Shown here: positions 34,354 through 42,937 of the stretch, in pieces
Layout of the letters: the number at the start of each line of letters is the position of its first letter
Numbering within the stretch: the stretch's first letter is position 1
Assembly: GCA_963846505.1 (NCBI GenBank)
Contig: CAWJWD010000001.1
Span: 372,001-436,000, forward strand
Direction of reading: 5' to 3'
Origin: JACVRW01 sp963846505
Lineage (GTDB): Bacteria > Actinomycetota > Thermoleophilia > Solirubrobacterales > Thermoleophilaceae
Length of the DNA: 64,000 nt
Notes under the pieces: generated by a model
Databases searched by the model: none
The model's input: only the letters and a program-made list of their open reading frames with translations
Told to the model about the DNA's origin: nothing
Translations under genes and position numbers: made by a program

Positions 34354-35070
34354 ATGACGCAACTGACGAGGTACGAACTCGACGGCAAGATCGCCGTGAT
34401 CGCGATGGACGACGGCAAGGTCAACGCCCTCTCGATCGAGATGCTGCAGGAACTGCACGCCGCCTTCGACCAGGCCGAGCGCGACGGGGCGACCGTCGTC
34501 TTCACCGGTCGCGAGAACCGCTTCTCCGCCGGGTTCGACCTGAAGGTCTTCGGTGGCGGCGACGTCGACGAGCTGATCGAGATGCTGCGCCTCGGCGCGA
34601 CGCTGGTCGAGCGCATCTTCTCGTTCCCGACGCCGGTCGTGATCGCCTGCAACGGGCACGGCGTCGCCGCCGGCGCCTTCCTGCTGCTCGCCGCCGACGC
34701 GCGCGTCGGCGCCGACGGCCCGTTCCAGATCGGCCTCAACGAGGTGAAGATCGGCCTCACGGTGCCGTGGTTCGTGGTCGAGCTCGCCCGGCAGCGCCTG
34801 CAGCCGGCCCACTTCGACCGCGCCGTCGTCAGCGCGACGATGTACACCCCCGCCGACGCGGTGACCGCCGGCTACCTCGACCGCGTCATCGCCCCCGACG
34901 AGCTGCGCGCCGCCGCCCTCGAGACCGCCACCACCCTCTCCGAGCTCAACCTCCCCGCCCACGCCGCCACCAAGCTGCGCGCCCGCGGCGCCGCCCTCGA
35001 GAAGATCCGCGCGGCGATCGAGAGCGAGCTGACGTTCGAGGGGCTCACCGGACAGCAGGCGCCGGCCTGA
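34354..35070 (+). CDS. enoyl-CoA hydratase/isomerase family protein
   Basis: A 238-residue crotonase-fold protein, shorter than usual at the C-terminus. The oxyanion-hole stretches NRFSAGFDLKVF and CNGHGVAAGAFLLLAAD are present. The first hydratase Glu is replaced by Phe (GAFLLL), but the second position is kept (QIGLNEVKIGL). One-Glu forms are typical of enoyl-CoA isomerases (ECI/DCI) rather than hydratases. It diverges from the carboxyltransferase gene with about 80 bases between starts. A role in breakdown of unsaturated acyl-CoA is plausible. Confidence 0.88.
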   Translation: MTQLTRYELDGKIAVIAMDDGKVNALSIEMLQELHAAFDQAERDGATVVFTGRENRFSAGFDLKVFGGGDVDELIEMLRLGATLVERIFSFPTPVVIACNGHGVAAGAFLLLAADARVGADGPFQIGLNEVKIGLTVPWFVVELARQRLQPAHFDRAVVSATMYTPADAVTAGYLDRVIAPDELRAAALETATTLSELNLPAHAATKLRARGAALEKIRAAIESELTFEGLTGQQAPA

Positions 35071-35181
35071 GATCTCAGACGCCGTCGGCGCTGCGGCCAG
35101 CGCGGGAAGCGGCTCGCAGCGCATCCTCGTTTGCGCCGGCCCTCACCGGGCAACCGGCTCGAGAAAGGCGACTGCGGAGGC

Positions 35182-35778
35182 ATGACTGAGATGGCAGACG
35201 AGCTGAACGGCAAGCGGATCGCGATCCTGGCGGCGGACGGCGTCGAGCAGGTGGAGCTCGATCGACCGCGCGAGGCGGTGGAGGCCGCGGGCGCGACCAC
35301 CGAGCTGATCTCGCTCGAGGCAGGAGAGATCCAGGCGGTCGAGCACGACCTCGACAAGACCGACAAGGTGCCGGTCGACAAGACGGTGTCGAGCGTGTCG
35401 GCCGACGACTACGACGGGCTGATCCTGCCCGGCGGCACGATCAACCCCGACAACCTGCGCCAGGACGCGGACGCCGTCGCGTTCGTGCAGGGCTTCTTCG
35501 AGGCGGGCAAGCCCGTCGGCGCGATCTGCCATGGCCCCTGGACGCTGGTCGAGGCCGACGTCGTGCGCGGGCGCACGCTGACCTCCTACCCGAGCATCCG
35601 CACCGACATCCGCAACGCCGGCGGCGACGTCGTGGACGAGGAGGTCGTGGTCGACCAGGGTCTCGTCACCAGCCGCGACCCCGGCGACCTCGACGCCTTC
35701 TGCGCGAAGCTCGTCGAGGAGTTCGCCGAGGGCAGGCACCGCGTCCACGACGCGGGCGCGACCGCCGGCGCCAACTAG
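35182..35778 (+). CDS. DJ-1/PfpI family protein
   Basis: A 198-residue protein of the PfpI/YhbO subgroup. The nucleophile elbow is GAICHGPW, with Cys followed by His, and the conserved acidic residue sits in ILAADGVEQVELDRPRE. PYDGLILPGG-like YDGLILPGGTINPDNLRQ and the closing VTSRDPGDLDAFCAKL match the stress-protein group described as protease, glyoxalase III or protein deglycase. ATG 35182 is preceded by GCGGAGG. It sits alone between crotonase and DUF1772 genes and is probably a stress-induced single gene. Confidence 0.93.
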   Translation: MTEMADELNGKRIAILAADGVEQVELDRPREAVEAAGATTELISLEAGEIQAVEHDLDKTDKVPVDKTVSSVSADDYDGLILPGGTINPDNLRQDADAVAFVQGFFEAGKPVGAICHGPWTLVEADVVRGRTLTSYPSIRTDIRNAGGDVVDEEVVVDQGLVTSRDPGDLDAFCAKLVEEFAEGRHRVHDAGATAGAN

Positions 35779-35785
35779 CTGGCCG

Positions 35786-36271
35786 TCAGTCGCCCTGGAC
35801 CAGGCCGACGACCAGCAGCGCGGTCGCCGCGATCGCGGTGACCGCGCGGACGTGGTTCCAGGCGGTCCAGGCCGAGAGGTAGTGCGCCCACTCGCGGTGG
35901 GCCTCGGCGCTGTCGGGCGCCAGCGGGGCGAGCGCGTCGTTGAGCGGCACGTTGCCGGCCATCGTCACGCCGATCGTGCCGGCGACGTAGAGCACGGCCC
36001 CGGCGAGCAGCCAGCCGGCGCGCGCGTCCGACAGCGACGTCAGCGCCCAGCCCGCCAGCACCACGCAGGCGAGACCGACGCCGAACATCGCGATCATCAG
36101 CGGCGGCCTGACGGCGCTGACGTTGATCGACTGCATCGCCGCCGCGCCCTCGGTCGGCGACAGCCGCTCGAGCGCGTTCATGACGAACGCCGAGAAGGTG
36201 AACCAGACGCCCGCGACCACGCCGCAGCCGACGGCGGTCGCGAGCGTCAGGACGTCGATCCAGTCGTTCAT
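35786..36271 (-). CDS. DUF1772 family membrane protein (anthrone oxygenase-like)
   Basis: A 161-residue protein with four membrane helices. The family pattern is seen in GVVAGVWFTFSAFVMNALERLSPTEG and NVPLNDALA, followed by a Trp- and His-containing stretch (HREWAHYLSAWTAWNHVRA), as in DUF1772 proteins related to anthrone oxygenase. The enzymatic role of bacterial members is mostly unknown. ATG 36271 is the natural start; the open frame upstream is non-coding. It diverges from the AraC-type regulator, which probably controls it. Confidence 0.85.
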   Translation of the reverse strand: MNDWIDVLTLATAVGCGVVAGVWFTFSAFVMNALERLSPTEGAAAMQSINVSAVRPPLMIAMFGVGLACVVLAGWALTSLSDARAGWLLAGAVLYVAGTIGVTMAGNVPLNDALAPLAPDSAEAHREWAHYLSAWTAWNHVRAVTAIAATALLVVGLVQGD

Positions 36272-36383
36272 CCGCCTCACTCTCCTGTCTGGTTCGGTCA
36301 TGGCGCCAGTCAATCGCGCCTGAATGAGACTTTCCATAGCTGAAACTCGCAATCTCATACGTGAGCGTCTAGCCTTCGCGAAC

Positions 36384-37322
36384 GTGGACGCGATTGCCGG
36401 ACTGCTCGACGGACCGCGGGCACGCGAGGCGTTCCTGCTCTGCTCGCTGCTCGAGCCGCCCTGGTCGATGCGCATCGAAGACCAGGCGCCGCTGACGGTG
36501 ATGGCGGTCTCGCGCGGCAGCGCGGTCGTGATCGGCGACGGCGGCGACGGCGTCGAGCGACTCGGTCCGGGCGACGTCGCGATCGCCCGTGGGCCCGACC
36601 CGTACACGCTCGCCGACGACGTCGACACGCCGGTGCAGGCGGTGATCGGTCCGGGCCAGGTGTGCTCGCGGCCGGATGGCTCGCCGCTGATCGACATGCA
36701 CGACCTCGGCGTGCGCACCTGGGGCAACTCGCCCGAGGGGGAGACGGTGATGCTCGTCGGGACCTACAACCTCGAGGGCGAGGTCAGCCGGCGCCTGCTG
36801 CGCACCCTGCCGCCGCTGATCGTCTTGCGCAGCGACGAGTGGGACTGCCCGGTGATCCCGCTCCTCGCCGACGAGGTCGTCAAGGACGACCCCGGCCAGG
36901 AGGCCGTGCTCGACCGCCTGCTCGACCTGCTGCTGATCGCCGCACTGCGCGCCTGGTTCGCCCGCTCGGACGCACCCGGCTGGTACCGCGCCTACGGCGA
37001 CCCGGCCGTCGGCCACGCGCTGCGCCTGATCCACCACGACCCCGCCACGCCCTGGACCGTCGCCTCGCTCGCCCACGAGGCCGGCGTCTCGCGCGCGGCG
37101 CTGGCCCGCCGCTTCCACGAGCTCGTCGGCGAGCCGCCGATGACCTTCCTCACCAGCTGGCGCATCGCCCTCGCCGCCGACCTCCTGCTCGAGCCCGGCG
37201 CCACGATCGGCTCGGTCGCGCACCAGGTCGGCTACGGCAGCCCCTACGCGCTCAGCTCCGCGTTCAAGCGCCTGCGCGGCGTCAGCCCACAGCAGCACCG
37301 CGTCGCGGTGCTTGCCGGGTAG
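36384..37322 (+). CDS. AraC family regulator with cupin-6 sensor domain
   Basis: A 312-residue activator or repressor. The N-terminal half is the AraC-binding-like cupin typical of actinobacterial regulators (VDAIAGLLDGPRAREAFLL at the very start, then WSMRIEDQAPLTVMAVSRG). The C-terminal 100 residues contain two HTH motifs: TVASLAHEAGVSRAALARRF and IGSVAHQVGYGSPYALSSAF. GTG 36384 is preferred over ATG 36324 because family members start at this point. It diverges from the DUF1772 gene; a small-molecule sensor for that oxygenase-like protein is likely. Confidence 0.9.
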   Translation: MDAIAGLLDGPRAREAFLLCSLLEPPWSMRIEDQAPLTVMAVSRGSAVVIGDGGDGVERLGPGDVAIARGPDPYTLADDVDTPVQAVIGPGQVCSRPDGSPLIDMHDLGVRTWGNSPEGETVMLVGTYNLEGEVSRRLLRTLPPLIVLRSDEWDCPVIPLLADEVVKDDPGQEAVLDRLLDLLLIAALRAWFARSDAPGWYRAYGDPAVGHALRLIHHDPATPWTVASLAHEAGVSRAALARRFHELVGEPPMTFLTSWRIALAADLLLEPGATIGSVAHQVGYGSPYALSSAFKRLRGVSPQQHRVAVLAG

Positions 37323-37334
37323 CGAGACCGGGCC

Positions 37335-37874
37335 TTGGCATCCGCGCGCATCGTCACCGCTCACACGGCCGAGCTCGACGCCGAGACGCTCGCCGCCGCG
37401 CAGACGCTGGTCGAGGGGGTCTTCGGAGACGGCTGGACCGACAGCGACTGGGAGCACGTGCTCGGCGGCATGCACGCGCTCGCCTGGGACGGAACGCAGC
37501 TGGTCGGGCACGCGGCGGTCGCTCAGCGGCGGCTGCTGCACCGCGGGCGAGCGCTGCGCACCGGCTACGTCGAAGGGCTGGCGGTACACGCCGACCACCG
37601 CCGCCGCGGACATGCCGGCGCACTGATGGACGTCGTCGAGCGGACGATCCGCGGCGCCTACGAGCTCGGGGCGCTGAGCGTCACCGACGAGGCGATCCCG
37701 TTCTACGCGGGGCGCGACTGGCAGTGCTGGCAGGGGCGAACGTTCGCGCTGACGCCGACCGGCCTGGAGCGCACCGAGGAAGACGACGACGGCGTCTTCG
37801 TCCTGCGGGCCGGCGCCGAGCTGGACCTCGCAGGCGAGCTCGCCTGCGACTGGCGCGACGGCGAGGTCTGGTGA
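37335..37874 (+). CDS. aminoglycoside 2'-N-acetyltransferase, AAC(2')-I type
   Basis: A 179-residue GNAT enzyme very close in layout to mycobacterial AAC(2')-Ic. Shared landmarks in order: TAELDAET near the start, SDWEHVLGGMHALAWDG, AAVAQRRLLHRGRALRTGYVEGLAVHADHRRRGHAG (acetyl-CoA loop), RGAYELGALS, and the ending AGELACDWRDGEVW. Known enzymes acetylate the 2'-amino group of gentamicin, tobramycin and relatives, or act on cell-wall precursors. TTG 37335 appears to be the start. Its TGA overlaps the GTG of the methyltransferase gene. Resistance activity is a prediction. Confidence 0.9.
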   Translation: MASARIVTAHTAELDAETLAAAQTLVEGVFGDGWTDSDWEHVLGGMHALAWDGTQLVGHAAVAQRRLLHRGRALRTGYVEGLAVHADHRRRGHAGALMDVVERTIRGAYELGALSVTDEAIPFYAGRDWQCWQGRTFALTPTGLERTEEDDDGVFVLRAGAELDLAGELACDWRDGEVW

Positions 37875-38470
37875 GCGAAGCGCTCGTCACACGGTCGATC
37901 GAGCTGCCAAGCGGCGAGCTGCGCCTGCTGCAGCCGGAGGAGTCGGCCGCGCTGCCGGACGACGGCCCCGTCGAGTGGGCGCCGATCGCCCCGTACTGGG
38001 AGGTGCTCTGGCGCAGCGGCGTGGCGCTCGCGCGTGAGCTCGACGGCGAAGACGTGAGCGGGCTGCGCGTGGTGGAGCTCGGCTGCGGGCTGGCGGCGCC
38101 GAGCATCGCCGCCGCACGCGCGGGCGCGACGGTGCTCGCCACCGACGCGAGTCCCGAGGCGCTGCCGCTCGTCGAGCGCAACGCACACGGGAACGGCGTG
38201 CGCGTCCAGACCGTCAGCCTCGACTGGGCCGAGCCCGGCGCGCTCGTGCGGCGCGGCCCGTTCGACCTCGTGCTCGCCGCCGACGTCCTCTACGAGCAGG
38301 AGGCCGTCGAGCCGCTGCTGGCGCTGCTGCCGGTCCTCGCGCCCGAGGTCTGGCTCGCGGACCCCGGGCGAGCGCCAGCCGATGCCTTCCTCGCCCGCGC
38401 ACGGGACCGCTGGACGGTCGAGACGCGCACGCGGGACGTCGTGCGAATCCACCGCCTGCGCCTCAGCTGA
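37871..38470 (+). CDS. SAM-dependent methyltransferase (METTL16/21-like)
   Basis: A 199-residue class I methyltransferase. The SAM-binding motif I is VVELGCGLAAPSIAAARAGA, with the acidic motif II in VLATDASPEAL and motif IV FDLVLAADVLYEQEAVEPLL. The DVLYE wording and the N-terminal WAPIAPYWEVLWRSGVALAREL are typical of the methyltransferase_16 group, which includes METTL21-like protein lysine methyltransferases. Start GTG 37871 overlaps the AAC(2') stop as GTGA, so both are co-translated. The substrate is unknown. Confidence 0.87.
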   Translation: MSEALVTRSIELPSGELRLLQPEESAALPDDGPVEWAPIAPYWEVLWRSGVALARELDGEDVSGLRVVELGCGLAAPSIAAARAGATVLATDASPEALPLVERNAHGNGVRVQTVSLDWAEPGALVRRGPFDLVLAADVLYEQEAVEPLLALLPVLAPEVWLADPGRAPADAFLARARDRWTVETRTRDVVRIHRLRLS

Positions 38471-38492
38471 GCCGATCGCCGGCGACCTGTCC

Positions 38493-39044
38493 ATGGGGCG
38501 CCACCCACGCCGCTCGCTGGCGCGACCCAGGAACCGCCTGTACCGTCAACAGGTGTTCACCCCGGAGGGACGAGAGCCCGCGGCGGCGCTGGCGCTTCGC
38601 GATCGGCCGTGGCCGCTGTGCGACCGTGACGCCGAGCTGGATGCGATCGCGGCCGCGTTCGCGGAGTCGATGACACACGCGGAGCGCGCCGGGCTCGTCT
38701 CGATCGACGCGCTGGATGGGAGCTGTTCGTTCATCCACCCGGTCGTCGCCCGCTGCGTCGACGAGGCGCTCGGCCTCGCCGTGACGTTCGAGGCCAGCCC
38801 GACGCCGGACAGCGGCCTCGACGCTCGCATCGCCAAGCTCGGCCTGACCGCCAGGCAGGCGGAGGTGCTGCGCCTGGTCGCCCAGGGTCGCTCGAACAAG
38901 CAGGTGGCGGCGGAGCTGCGGGTCTCGCCGAGCACCGTCAAGCGCCACCTCGAGAACGCCTACGACCGCACCGGCGCGCGTTCGCGCAGCGCACTGATCG
39001 CACGGCTGCTCGACGGCGAGAGGTCGTCGAGCGACCCGAGCTGA
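38493..39044 (+). CDS. LuxR-type HTH protein with short N-terminal region
   Basis: A protein of 183 residues if started at ATG 38493, or 163 from GTG 38553. The C-terminal 60 residues are a standard LuxR/FixJ HTH: LTARQAEVLRLVAQGRSNKQVAAELRVSPSTVKRHLENAY. The upstream 100 residues are helical, with two Cys and the short strand GLVSIDALDGSCSFIHP, and match no receiver or PAS signature I know. It may be a stand-alone effector or the remnant of a larger regulator. A strong bidirectional hairpin follows its stop. Confidence 0.8.
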   Translation: MGRHPRRSLARPRNRLYRQQVFTPEGREPAAALALRDRPWPLCDRDAELDAIAAAFAESMTHAERAGLVSIDALDGSCSFIHPVVARCVDEALGLAVTFEASPTPDSGLDARIAKLGLTARQAEVLRLVAQGRSNKQVAAELRVSPSTVKRHLENAYDRTGARSRSALIARLLDGERSSSDPS

Positions 39045-39048
39045 GAGC

Positions 39049-39074
39049 CCGCGCGGGGCGGCTGCCCCGCGCGG
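39049..39074. terminator. bidirectional hairpin between convergent genes
   Basis: CCGCGCGGGGC and GCCCCGCGCGG form a perfect 11-bp stem with a GGCT loop, located 5 bases after the LuxR-type stop and 13 bases before the end of the convergent secreted-protein gene. Confidence 0.75.
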
Positions 39075-39086
39075 AATCCCGCTTCC

Positions 39087-41417
39087 CTACGAGACCTGCT
39101 GGAGGACCGGGGGCGCGAGCGCCTGGCAGGACCGCCCGTCAGCGAACTGGCCGCCGATCCTGCCGCTGGCCGCGGCGCTGCCGCTGAACAGCGTGCCCGA
39201 CAGCGTGTAGCCGGGGTTGGTGAACTCGGCGAACGAGAACCTGACGCTGTTCGCACCGGTGACCGTCCCGCGCATGCCGCTCGGGGGCGCGTAGTTGAAC
39301 GGGACGGCCGTGCCGTCGAGGCACACCATCTGGCCCTGCCAGTGGAAGCCGACGAACGGCGCCTGGTTGTCGCCCTGGTCGAACTGCGCCGCGACCGTGA
39401 GCTGGTTGCAGTCGTTGTTGCCGACCCAGCGGTGGGTCGCCCCGCCCTGGGCCGCCTCGGCGACGACCCGTCCGAGCTTGGCGGCGCCGGCGCCCTTCGG
39501 CTTGCCGCCCTTGGCCTTGCCCTTGCCCTTCTTGTCGGCGACGACCTTGAACCCACCCTTGACGCGCTTGAGCGTCAGGGCGCGGTAGATCACCGCGGGC
39601 TGGCCCTTCTTGAAGTCGAGCGTCACGCGCACGACCAGCTTCAGCTGCTTGCGCTTGCCGAACATGCGGTTGAGCTTGCGCGTGTTGAACTTCAGCGGCA
39701 GCTTCACCTTGCCGGCCTTGGCCTTGCGCTTGGTCTTCGAGACGACCAGCGCCTTGATCCGCTTGATCTTGGCCGGCTTGCGCTTCAGGCCCGGCACCGA
39801 GGGCGCCTTGCCCTTCTTCTTGCCCTTGGCCTTCTTGCCGTTGCCCTTCGCTGCCGCCGCGGCGACGATGGCGGCCGGGGACGCCGCGCTCGAAGCGCTG
39901 CTGCCCCCCATGCCGGCGTTGCAGACCGAGCCGTTGCCGCTGAGGCTCGCCTCGCCGTCCACCTCGGTGCCGCCGACGGGGTTGTCGACGGTGATCGTGA
40001 TCGTCGACGTCTGCGGGCCGTTCGGCGCGCCGAAGCCCTGGAAGGGCTGGATCGTCTGCAAGTAGGCGCCGGTGCCGGGTGCCGCCATCAGGAACTGCGT
40101 CGCGCCGGCGCTCGGCTGCAGCCCGTCGTCACCCGAGTAGTTGCCGGTGACCGCGAGCGGCTTGCCCTTGACGGGCTTGAAGCCCTCGATGGTGCAGCTC
40201 GAGACCGTCGACAGGTCGGTCTTCTTCAGCGTGCAGGTGTCCCCGAACATGAACGCCCCGCCGCTGGGAGAGGAGAACTTGACCGTGCCGGTGGGGATCC
40301 GCCCGCCACCGGTCGCGTCGGCGACGGTCGCGGTGCAGGTGTCGGTCTCCGAGAGCACGATGTAGTTGCAGAAGACCTGCGTCTGGGAGGGGCGCTTGTC
40401 GGCGCCGCTCGGGCCGGGGCCCTGCTGGGCGCAGTTGCCCGCGGCGAACTGGAGCGTGTTGCTCTCGGTCCCGTTCGGCGAGACGAGCTTGATCGTGTGC
40501 ACGCCCGCGTTGCCGGCGTCGAGCTCGATCCGGTCCGGGGCGGGCATGCTGGCGTCGGTGTCCTCGACGCCGTCGAGCACGACCTTCGATCCCTGCACGA
40601 AGTTGCTGCCGTGGGCGACCCAGATCGACGCCGGCTGGAGCCCGTTGCAGGTCTTGACGTCGGTGACGACGGGCGCACCGGCGTCGAACGGCGTCGAGAC
40701 GACGACGTCGTCGACCAGCCAGCCGCGGAAGCCGTTGTAGAGCGCGTCCTCGGTGTCGAAGGCGAAGCGGACCTTGACGTCCGGCGCACCGATCGCCGCC
40801 GAGAGGTCGACGATGTAGTTCTTCCAGCCGGGCTCGACCAGCAGGCCGTTGTTGGAGTAGCCCTGGTCGTGCTTGCTGGCGGGGTTGTCAGCCGGGTTGA
40901 GCTTGCCGACGGCGGTCCAGCTGCTGCCGCCGTTGGTCGAGTACTCGACCTGCATGATGTCGTAGTCGTCCGCGTTGACGCCCTCGATCTCCCACCAGGA
41001 GCGGAAGCGCAGGATCGCGCTGATCGCACCCGCGAGGCTGAAGGACGGGGACGTCAGGTAGCCCGAGTAGCTGGTCGTCGAGGTGCAGCCGCTCTTCGGC
41101 TGCTGGATCGCAGACCACCCGGGACCGCAGAACGTGCCCGTGCTCTCCTCGCCGAACCAGGCGGCGCGGGTGCCGCTGAACGCCGGCGGCAGCGTGCCGC
41201 CGGGGATCGTGACCAGCCCGGGGTTGATCTCGGGCGCCTTGACGGCCACGTTCTGCGGGTTCTGCTGCACGTGCCAGAAGCCCGTCGTGGTCCAGCTGCC
41301 GAGACCCCCGTCGAAGTTCTGCGTCAGCACCGACTCGGCGTTGGCCGGCGAGGCGATCGTGAGTGCGAGCAATGCGACCGCCAGCGCAAGCGACGCCCGT
41401 CGAGCCAGTGAGACCAT
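39087..41417 (-). CDS. large secreted protein with Ig-like regions and a Lys-rich segment
   Basis: A 776-residue exported protein. Signal peptide: MVSLARRASLALAVALLALT..., cleaved near ANA (about residue 27). Residues 28-230 look like a carbohydrate- or immune-inhibitor-A-like beta sandwich (FDGGLGSWTTTGFWHV, WFGEESTGTFC, GWLVDDVVV). Residues 230-420 contain Ig-like strands with paired Cys. Residues about 495-665 are very rich in Lys, Gly and Ala (GKKAKGKKKGKAP), an unusual polybasic stretch. A final domain with Cys and Trp (HRWVGNNDCNQLTVAAQFD) closes the protein. CGGAGG stands 9 bases before ATG 41417. Probably surface-associated; function unknown. Confidence 0.82.
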   Translation of the reverse strand: MVSLARRASLALAVALLALTIASPANAESVLTQNFDGGLGSWTTTGFWHVQQNPQNVAVKAPEINPGLVTIPGGTLPPAFSGTRAAWFGEESTGTFCGPGWSAIQQPKSGCTSTTSYSGYLTSPSFSLAGAISAILRFRSWWEIEGVNADDYDIMQVEYSTNGGSSWTAVGKLNPADNPASKHDQGYSNNGLLVEPGWKNYIVDLSAAIGAPDVKVRFAFDTEDALYNGFRGWLVDDVVVSTPFDAGAPVVTDVKTCNGLQPASIWVAHGSNFVQGSKVVLDGVEDTDASMPAPDRIELDAGNAGVHTIKLVSPNGTESNTLQFAAGNCAQQGPGPSGADKRPSQTQVFCNYIVLSETDTCTATVADATGGGRIPTGTVKFSSPSGGAFMFGDTCTLKKTDLSTVSSCTIEGFKPVKGKPLAVTGNYSGDDGLQPSAGATQFLMAAPGTGAYLQTIQPFQGFGAPNGPQTSTITITVDNPVGGTEVDGEASLSGNGSVCNAGMGGSSASSAASPAAIVAAAAAKGNGKKAKGKKKGKAPSVPGLKRKPAKIKRIKALVVSKTKRKAKAGKVKLPLKFNTRKLNRMFGKRKQLKLVVRVTLDFKKGQPAVIYRALTLKRVKGGFKVVADKKGKGKAKGGKPKGAGAAKLGRVVAEAAQGGATHRWVGNNDCNQLTVAAQFDQGDNQAPFVGFHWQGQMVCLDGTAVPFNYAPPSGMRGTVTGANSVRFSFAEFTNPGYTLSGTLFSGSAAASGRIGGQFADGRSCQALAPPVLQQVS

Positions 41418-41658
41418 CGTGGAGAACCTCCGAGGAACTGGGTAGATCTGGATGCGAGTCCGGGGTACGGCGCTGACCAACGTAGGCGCGATCCCGAGGT
41501 CCCGCCATGGGCCGAATGGCCCAACGGTCCGTTTCAGGTACGCAGGTTCTGCGTAGGTCCGGCCGGCGGGGGCTCGGATCAGAGCGCCACCCTGGTTCAG
41601 GTCGGTCAAGGGTGCTGACCCGATGTTTTCCCATGGTGCGATCGGCAGTGTCGTGACC

Positions 41659-42915
41659 ATGCCCTCACGACGCGAAACCGGCCTCTTCCTGACGGCGATC
41701 GGTCTGATCGCCGTCCACGTGCTCGACGACAGCTTCCTGCAACCGCAGCCGGGCACCTCCGCCGGCGACCATCTCGCCAGCGGACTCGTGCCCCTCACGC
41801 TCCTGGCGCTCGCCGCCGTCGTCCATCCACGCCTGCGCGCGGGCGCCCGTGGAGCGATGGCATTGCTGCTCTGCCCCCTCGCGATCGCCGCTGGGCTGGA
41901 GGGCATCTACTACTCGCTGGAGGTCGGCCCGTCGGGCGACGACTTCAGCGGCCTGCTCGCGCTCGTGGCCGGACTGCTGCTGCTCGGGCTCGGAACGGTC
42001 GCGCTCTGGACCAGCCGCCGCCGCGACGACGGCTTGGCGCGCCGCTACGGGCGTCGCGGGTTGCTGGTGCTCGGAGGATTGCTGGCGACCATCTGGGTCG
42101 TGACGCCCATCATGCTCGCCTACGGCGTCACGCACATCGCCCGCCCCCCGCAGCCGATCGCCGACCTGCAGGTCCCGCACGAGCGGGTCACGCTCACGAC
42201 GAGCGATGGACTCGAGCTCGCCGGTCTCTACATCCCGTCCAAGAACGGTGCCGCGGTGATCGCGTTCCCGGGCCGCAACGGCCCCCAGGAGCACGCGCGC
42301 ATGCTCGCGCGGCACGGCTACGGCGTGCTGCTCTATGACCGGCGTGGCGAGAACGGCAGCGAGGGCGATCCGCACGGCTTCGGCTGGAGCTTCGACAAGG
42401 ACATCGAGGCCGGCATCGAGTTCCTGCAGGCCCGTCCCGACGTCGAGCCCGGGCGCATCGGAGGGCTCGGCCTGTCGGTCGGCGGCGAGATGATGCTGCA
42501 CACGGCGGCGAGCAACGAGGGTCTGGCCGCGGTGGTGTCCGAGGGCGCCGGAGCGCGCGTGATCTCCGAAGAGCTGGATGACCTCGGCGGCGTCGAGAAG
42601 TGGCTGATGCTGCCCCACTTCGTGACCAAGACCACTGCCCTCTCGGTGCTGTCCGACCACGCGCCGCCGTCCAACCTCACCAAGCTGATCCCCCGCATCG
42701 CACCGAGGCCGGTGTTCCTGATCAACGCCGCCAAGGGCGAGGTCGACGACAAGACCCCGGAGTACTACCGATCCGCGGGCCAGCCGAAGCAAACCTGGGC
42801 CGTCCCCGCGGGCGGGCACACGGGTGGGCTCGACGCGCGGCCGGTCGAGTACGAGCGCAAGGTCGTCGGCTTCTTCGCGCGGGCGCTACGGGCGGGGGTG
42901 GAGCGCGGACGGTAG
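41659..42915 (+). CDS. membrane-anchored alpha/beta hydrolase
   Basis: A 418-residue protein. The first 165 residues contain four to five membrane helices (LFLTAIGLIAVHVLDDSFLQ, LVPLTLLALAAVVH, and others). The rest is an alpha/beta hydrolase: LTTSDGLELAGLYIPSKNG at the start, the nucleophile elbow GLGLSVGGEMML, the acid region VFLINAAKGEVDD and the His region VPAGGHTGG. The pattern resembles membrane-linked S9/DUF1749-type hydrolases facing the cytoplasm or periplasm. ATG 41659 is preferred over ATG 41623. It diverges from the large secreted protein; the M55 peptidase follows by 22 bases. Confidence 0.85.
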   Translation: MPSRRETGLFLTAIGLIAVHVLDDSFLQPQPGTSAGDHLASGLVPLTLLALAAVVHPRLRAGARGAMALLLCPLAIAAGLEGIYYSLEVGPSGDDFSGLLALVAGLLLLGLGTVALWTSRRRDDGLARRYGRRGLLVLGGLLATIWVVTPIMLAYGVTHIARPPQPIADLQVPHERVTLTTSDGLELAGLYIPSKNGAAVIAFPGRNGPQEHARMLARHGYGVLLYDRRGENGSEGDPHGFGWSFDKDIEAGIEFLQARPDVEPGRIGGLGLSVGGEMMLHTAASNEGLAAVVSEGAGARVISEELDDLGGVEKWLMLPHFVTKTTALSVLSDHAPPSNLTKLIPRIAPRPVFLINAAKGEVDDKTPEYYRSAGQPKQTWAVPAGGHTGGLDARPVEYERKVVGFFARALRAGVERGR

Positions 42916-42937
42916 GGAACTCTTTACCGTGCGGTCC

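Noticed and set aside
41418..41906. Upstream extension of the large secreted protein
   Set aside because: Signal peptide and ribosome-binding site place the start at 41417; the extension lies antisense to the membrane hydrolase.
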